This document shows, piece by piece, positions 58,478-64,000 of a DNA stretch of 64,000 bases. The notes beneath the pieces were generated by a model, which had not been told where the DNA came from, did no database searches, and worked only from the letters and a program-made list of their open reading frames with translations. Source of the DNA: Rhynochetos jubatus (taxonomy: Eukaryota; Chordata; Aves; Eurypygiformes; Rhynochetidae); contig CM050654.1 of assembly GCA_027574665.1 (NCBI GenBank), positions 28,973,722-29,037,721 of the forward strand, given 5' to 3'. Position 1 is the stretch's first letter; each line of letters starts with the position of its first letter. The translations under genes and the position numbers were made by a program.

Positions 58478-61400
58478 AATTTATCTTAGAAATTATCCTT
58501 TAATATGAGCCCCCAAATTCTCCTCTTGGAATTCCTGCTCCCTGCTAAATGTCCACCAGGCACTATCTCTGCTTCTCTCTGCTGCTGTTCTTAGTATTTA
58601 AACAGGGTGATAACAGCTTCCCTAGAGAGCTTTGCTCTCCTGTCCAGAGAAACAAGGCCAGGCCTCCATACTCTGAAACAAATACTGTTTGGACTAGGGC
58701 AGCCTTGAAACACACTAGAGAAATTAGATTAATTAGGAAATCAACAGCCTTTGGAAAGCTTGCAGTACAAACTTTTGCCTCCACCACATACGAAACCCCA
58801 CAATACACCCAGAAGCTTCGCTTCACCTGAATGTATAATTATTAGTAGCAACAGCGTTTTTCCTTAGCATGCAAATTGAAATTAGGACTGTATTGTGGTA
58901 GGTGTAAACATATAAGCAACAGAAAGATTGTGCTGAAGATATTCTAATTTTAATAAACAAGATAAAGGATGAAAAGTAAACCAGAACTCAGGACCAGAGA
59001 GTCTTGCCTAGAACACAGGTCTGGAACAGAGCTAGAAACAACCTCAGATGTATTGGCTCGCAGTCCAGTTATTCTGCTTAATCCTTATTTCTCCTTTAAT
59101 CTTTTAAGCTAATAATAATAATAACAGCAGTAATAATAATCTTCTTACTGGGAGAAAAACTCCCACAACCTCATATAACTTTTGATTCCTTTTGCTTATA
59201 TGACTGGCTTGATATTTGCATAGATAAAACCCTCTCCCTCATAGACATTTTTTATTTTACATGCCTAACTAAGAATTATTTTGTGATAAAATTGTCTAAA
59301 CTTCCTCATCATTAACTTCTTTAAATTATACTGTCTGAAGATGTTTATGGATTAGCTAAGTAATCTACTGTGGAGCACAAACTGCAAACCAAAGTGAAAT
59401 TGAGTTCCCAACTGACTGAGAAGGTAATTAATGATTTAACTGCACAACTGTTAGCAGATCTATAATGCAACTTAAAAGCTAATTGAGAACTGTACAGCCA
59501 AAGGAAAGAGGAAAGCATAGAGCAGCCACAATACTCCTTTGAGTAGCATTTGGTCAGCCTGCTGTCAGAGAAAGTGGAAAAATAGCTATCCCTACCACAT
59601 GTAAAAATAAAGACACTATATAAAAATATGTGCTAGCTTTGGGGAATTGGCATTTTATGATCACCTCATTAAGAGGGCAAGTTTCTAGCAGAGCACTGAA
59701 TTCCACAACTTCCCCTTCTCCCTGGCTGGTTAGCATTAACATGCTCCATTTCTCTCCCCACTCGCAATGCATCAAAACCCACCCCAGCAAACCAGCTGCC
59801 CAGAAGAGCCAGGAAGTGCTTTCCGCTGCCTTTTCATAGCCCTGTTATCTTAATTAGTCCCAGCTGACTGAGGAAGCCCAGAAATAAGGCAATAGATTGC
59901 CATGTGCTTTTACCTGGAGAACTTCTTCAGATTCGTGGAAGCTGCTACAGAATCTTTACCGACAAACAGCTCCTTTGCCACCTTATGTCTGAGCAAGTGT
60001 TAATCTTTACACAGTCCATGTGAGTGTTTAGCATCCTACCATAGCCAAGGAAGTGAATAATGATTTAAGCTGTACAAGGATTTGCTCCACTCCAGCAATG
60101 TGCAATCTGGAAGTAAGGCTATAGATTAGATTTACCAGAGAGTGCATGCCTAAATCTCACTGTCATAGCCCTCAAGCTCTATAACATACATAGCATCCAC
60201 AAATCCTGAATTTTTAGAGTAATAATTATTTGTAAAGGTGCCAAGGCCAAGCTGTGTAAGACTTGGCAGTAGCAAAGCCCTATACACTTTTCAGTGAGCA
60301 CTCCTTCCAGCAACAAGACAGCCTAACACACATTTTCCACAGCTATTTAATAGTTTGGACAGCACTACAAAAGGTGTTTGAGAAGGATGTGTCAATGTTC
60401 CCTTTTGTCACACAGTTCTGTAGTTAAAGGTCACCTAGACAAGATAGAGATTCAGGGTCAATCCAGTTCTCTTTCTGGAAGGATGTGAACTGCATCATCA
60501 GCTACCACCAAGGTAGCTGCCACAACCTACACCTCAAAAGCTGTTCTAAGATTTTATCTGGGAAAGCGAGAATACACACATGCTAACATTTCCTCCAGCA
60601 CAGAAAGGATTTCAGCTTGCATCAACATGGGTAGCTATACTACCCAACCTTCCAGTGTCAGTCACTGCAGCTCTCTCCATATTTTGTAAGCCAGAGTGGT
60701 GGCAACCCTATCAGTACAAGAAATGGGTCACAGACCTTGCTCCTTTTCGGAGGTTGCTCTCTCCATAGGTCAGAATAAGGCATAGAAGAATTGTGCCTCA
60801 GGACAGTCCCTTCTCAGCATCTCCTCATGGCTACTTTTGGTGCTCCCCATACTCTGTGGTGGCACTGACAGAAATATCCCCTAGGAGAGGCTGCTCCCAC
60901 AGATTTATAGATAACGTTGATTAGGGCTCTGTAGCGTATTAAGCAATCAAGCCTCTAAGGGTGTGACCCCTCAGCAACTGTGTTTGGGTTTTTGTGTTTG
61001 CTGTTATCAGTAAATGGTTCTTTCCACTGCAGACTGAGCCTGGTTTGAAAATCCCATTATAAACTCCTCTGACAGTGTTACACGTGTCAGCAGGACAGAA
61101 GAAACAGACAGGTAAGACCTAAGGCCAGCTCTTCAGTAAAGATCCTGTTACCAATTAGCTCGTGTGAAATACAAAAGAGACCATCATGTCTTTTAGATAT
61201 GTCAAATATTTTGCGTTTCTCAAATCTCTCTTAATGTGAAGTAAAAATCCTGGCTTAAATTCTTCCAAATGAAAGTCCAGTAGAATGAAACGAGTGTGAG
61301 AGATTAGACGCTAAAGGACTTAATGGTCTGTTAGAACCCCAAGGTGGGTGAGAACTGGAACTGTCTCTGCACTTTAGGTATTTGTATTACCCCTTAATCT

Positions 61401-64000
61401 ACTTTAAGAGTCCTCAAAATCCTTTAAATATTTTGCTAAACAAATGGCAGGGGTTCTGAATCTGGTGTGATCTGCATTTGAGCCTAAATCATATACATTC
61501 AAGTGCTGCCTGTATATAGTCATATACAGTGTCCAGTATATACTTGCTTACTGGCTTCTTCCTCTTAAAACAGATAAGGGACTGAACTGGCTTTCTGAAA
61601 TTAGAAGCAGTGTTTAAATATTTGTTCTCTACCCCGGTGACAACTTCTGCGAAAGAGAACTGCATGGCTGACACACCTGGCTGAAATTCATCAATAAGTT
61701 TAAAAGGTATTGGGGGTTATGATTCATTAAAAAAACCCCAATAAAACCATATGAATAGAGAAAACTGCCTTTGAGTATCTAAGCTAAAAAACTGACTGAA
61801 ACCCACGCTGGATTGAAATCTTGGCCTTGCTGATGTCAAAGGTGATTATATTTCAGTCCTGACTGTTTCACCGTACATGTTCTACAACCCAACCTATGGA
61901 ATTGTATATCAAAAAGACAGCTATTTGTTTTGGTAATAAAATAAAAAGAAGATACCAGTAAATCCATCGTGTTCTTCCCCGCCCAGATGGATATATTCTC
62001 CACAGTCCCTGCCTCTCTGTCTCTTAATGGCAGGAGCAATGAAATCACAGCATTCAGCATCCTGCCTTTCTGTTTCACCTGAAACTGGTTTATTTAGAGG
62101 AAAAGGATCCTACATTTCCTAAAATCAACACTTAGTTGTTCATTTGAGCCCCACAGTTATAAGGTAAGCACAACAGGTCTTTCACGAGACCCTAGAGTTT
62201 TTAAGCACTGTGGTTGGTTATATGTCAATACAGTGCCTGACATAATGAAGTCAAAAGCTTTCCATGATCTAATGCTGTGCATAAATAAATCAATTTAAAA
62301 AAATTAATAAAATGTCCCATGCAGAACAATTTTAAGAATCAGAGCAATAGAGGTTTTCTTTTTGCCTTGTTTCCATCCATTTTGCAAGCCAAAATTACAT
62401 AGCTGAACAGAATCCAGAGAGAGCCTGTGAGCAGGCGGATTGGCTAAAGGTACAGGTTGTTAATCCTCCAGAAATGGCCTGTTATCACAGTTAAATCCTC
62501 TCTTCAGGAAAGAAGAGAAAGCGAATGAGAGAGAAACTCCTGTGCTTCTGTTTGTGTTAATTTATTGTTCTTTAATCATCATCTTGCCATACAAGTAATG
62601 CTTTCTATCCAGGACATTCGCAGGAGAGAAAAAAGGCTCTTCACTTCCCCCTGGTCCCTTATGATCTCCCTCTGTCCTGACCAGAGACGCTGGAATGTAA
62701 CAGGTTTTTAAATAAATCAGTTTTTAATTTTAATGCAGCTTGTTCAAAGTTTAGAAATGCTGTTGCTGCTGCACAGGTGGCAGGAGAGCTAAGGAAGATA
62801 CCATCTAGTCAGAAATACTCTCTTTTGTACTCTCCCTGTTGGCAGTGTGGTTTTTAGATAAAGGAGGAAATCTTTCTTGCTCTGTTTGGAGCAAGGCCAT
62901 TGAAGAGAAGGAGAAATGTTCTGCAGATCCTTGTCAAGAGAATAAGAAACAGTCTCATCAACTGCAGACTTCTGAGTCCCTTGAAACAATAGACATGAGG
63001 GTTTGCAGTAGCAATATACTATAGAGCACGCTGCAGGTATCTTAGTGCTATCAGCACACATAGATGAATGTAACAATACCTGCAGAAAACACACGGGGTG
63101 TCTATAAATGACAGTAGTTACAAGAAAGCTGATAAGTCAGAACATTCATTAACTGTGTGCTGAAATGTCTATTCTGAATTTAATTTTTTCACTAACTCCT
63201 TACAACCATCTCCTTAATTTCAAGTGTGGAGGGATAATATGTGCAAATGGCATCTGTACATTGACTTTGTATCAACAGAACTGAGATAATGTTCACAGTG
63301 ACTTGGGATCTCGATGTATGAGATACTCAACCTTACTGGATGTCTTACACTTACTTTAGGCCATAGTTCAGCAACAGAAATCATCTTCCAAATCCTGACA
63401 ATTTCTGGCTCTTGTTTATAATCTTTCACGTAGCCAAATATCAGCACAGTGTAGTTGTAGTTACAATAGGAAGGCTGTGTGTAGCACTTGGTCATGCTGG
63501 GTCAGGCAATGTTATTAAACAATCAGAAGCAAAACACTGGCAAAAGGAAATCAACATTCTCATGCGCTGCTAATGACTCAGCCCAGAGAAAAACCAGTTA
63601 AATTGTCCTTTTCAATGAAATCAGGTATGCACTTAACTAATATGCTAAAGAGGAATAAATACAGGCATGTGCCTTGGCACTTTGCTGAATTCAGGCCTGA
63701 TATAGCATTTCTTCTTTTAAGCAGGAATTGGGAACAATATGTTCTTATGATATTAATATAACCCATCTGCCAGTTGCATAAAGGCTGGCAAATTACCTCA
63801 TCGTTTTTCATCCTACGATATGAGAAAAAAAGTGAAAAAGAAACCCACCCCCAGTATTACTGGGATGCTGCAAAGCCCTGGAGGAAAAACTTGATGGTTT
63901 CAAAGCAACCCTTGCCATGCTCCAACCACAGATCCGCACTTCTAGTTAAAAGTACAAATAATCCCAGAATATCAGAAAGTCAGGACAAACAAATCTGTGC
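58478..64000. other. Non-coding unique sequence, no gene seen
   Basis: Unique AT-rich sequence apart from an AAT microsatellite (59111-59140). All open frames are about 100 codons or fewer and none is recognisable. No transposon ends or RNA genes seen. Confidence 0.65.
59111..59140. repeat. AAT trinucleotide microsatellite, interrupted
   Basis: Four to five AAT units, an ACAGCAG interruption, then three more TAA/AAT units. A short simple repeat. Confidence 0.9.

Overview
This window looks like nuclear DNA from a bird: AT-rich, non-coding, and either intergenic or deep within an intron. The main evidence is five truncated CR1 LINE copies. Several carry the avian CR1 3' end, either forward (27121-27297, ending in the ...CTCTGTGATCCTGT-type tail) or reversed (GAATCATAGAATGG..., GGTTGGAAGGGACC..., CCATGGGCAGGGACA...). 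Repeat density is low, a few decayed MIR-like SINE pieces are present, and there is no Alu, L1 or B1 material. Other CR1-bearing sauropsids (turtle, crocodile) are less likely but cannot be excluded without alignment.

I found no protein-coding gene, rRNA, tRNA, CRISPR array or bacterial feature. The longest open frames are 198 codons (minus, 17023-17619), 156 codons (plus, 56082-56552) and 138 codons (minus, 57757-58173). None shows a family motif I recognise, and lengths like these are expected by chance in 128 kb of strand. Splice-flanked exons of an unknown gene could still be hidden. The window is best described as a gene desert or a large intron.

Layout: 0-2.2 kb has a chain of inverted repeats (1452-1619) and a CR1 stub (2155-2222). 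2.2-20 kb is unique AT-rich sequence with homopolymer tracts. 20-32.5 kb holds MIR-like pieces and three CR1 fragments (21656, 27121, 29908). 32.5-40 kb holds a second cluster of short inverted repeats (34594-34915). 40-48 kb holds two MIR-like pieces and a block that looks constrained (about 45.6-46.3 kb), with retained CpGs and an octamer motif. 48-54 kb holds a 14-bp direct repeat, paired palindromes (49311-49345), a TAATTA cluster (50044-50101) and the longest CR1 copy (53847-54198). 54-64 kb is unique sequence with a run of open frames at 55.7-56.6 kb.

The observations most worth following are the chained hairpins at 1452-1619, the similar cluster at 34594-34694, and the probable conserved non-coding element near 46.14-46.30 kb. 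Such deserts in birds often carry distal enhancers of developmental genes; that reading is inference and needs cross-species alignment.
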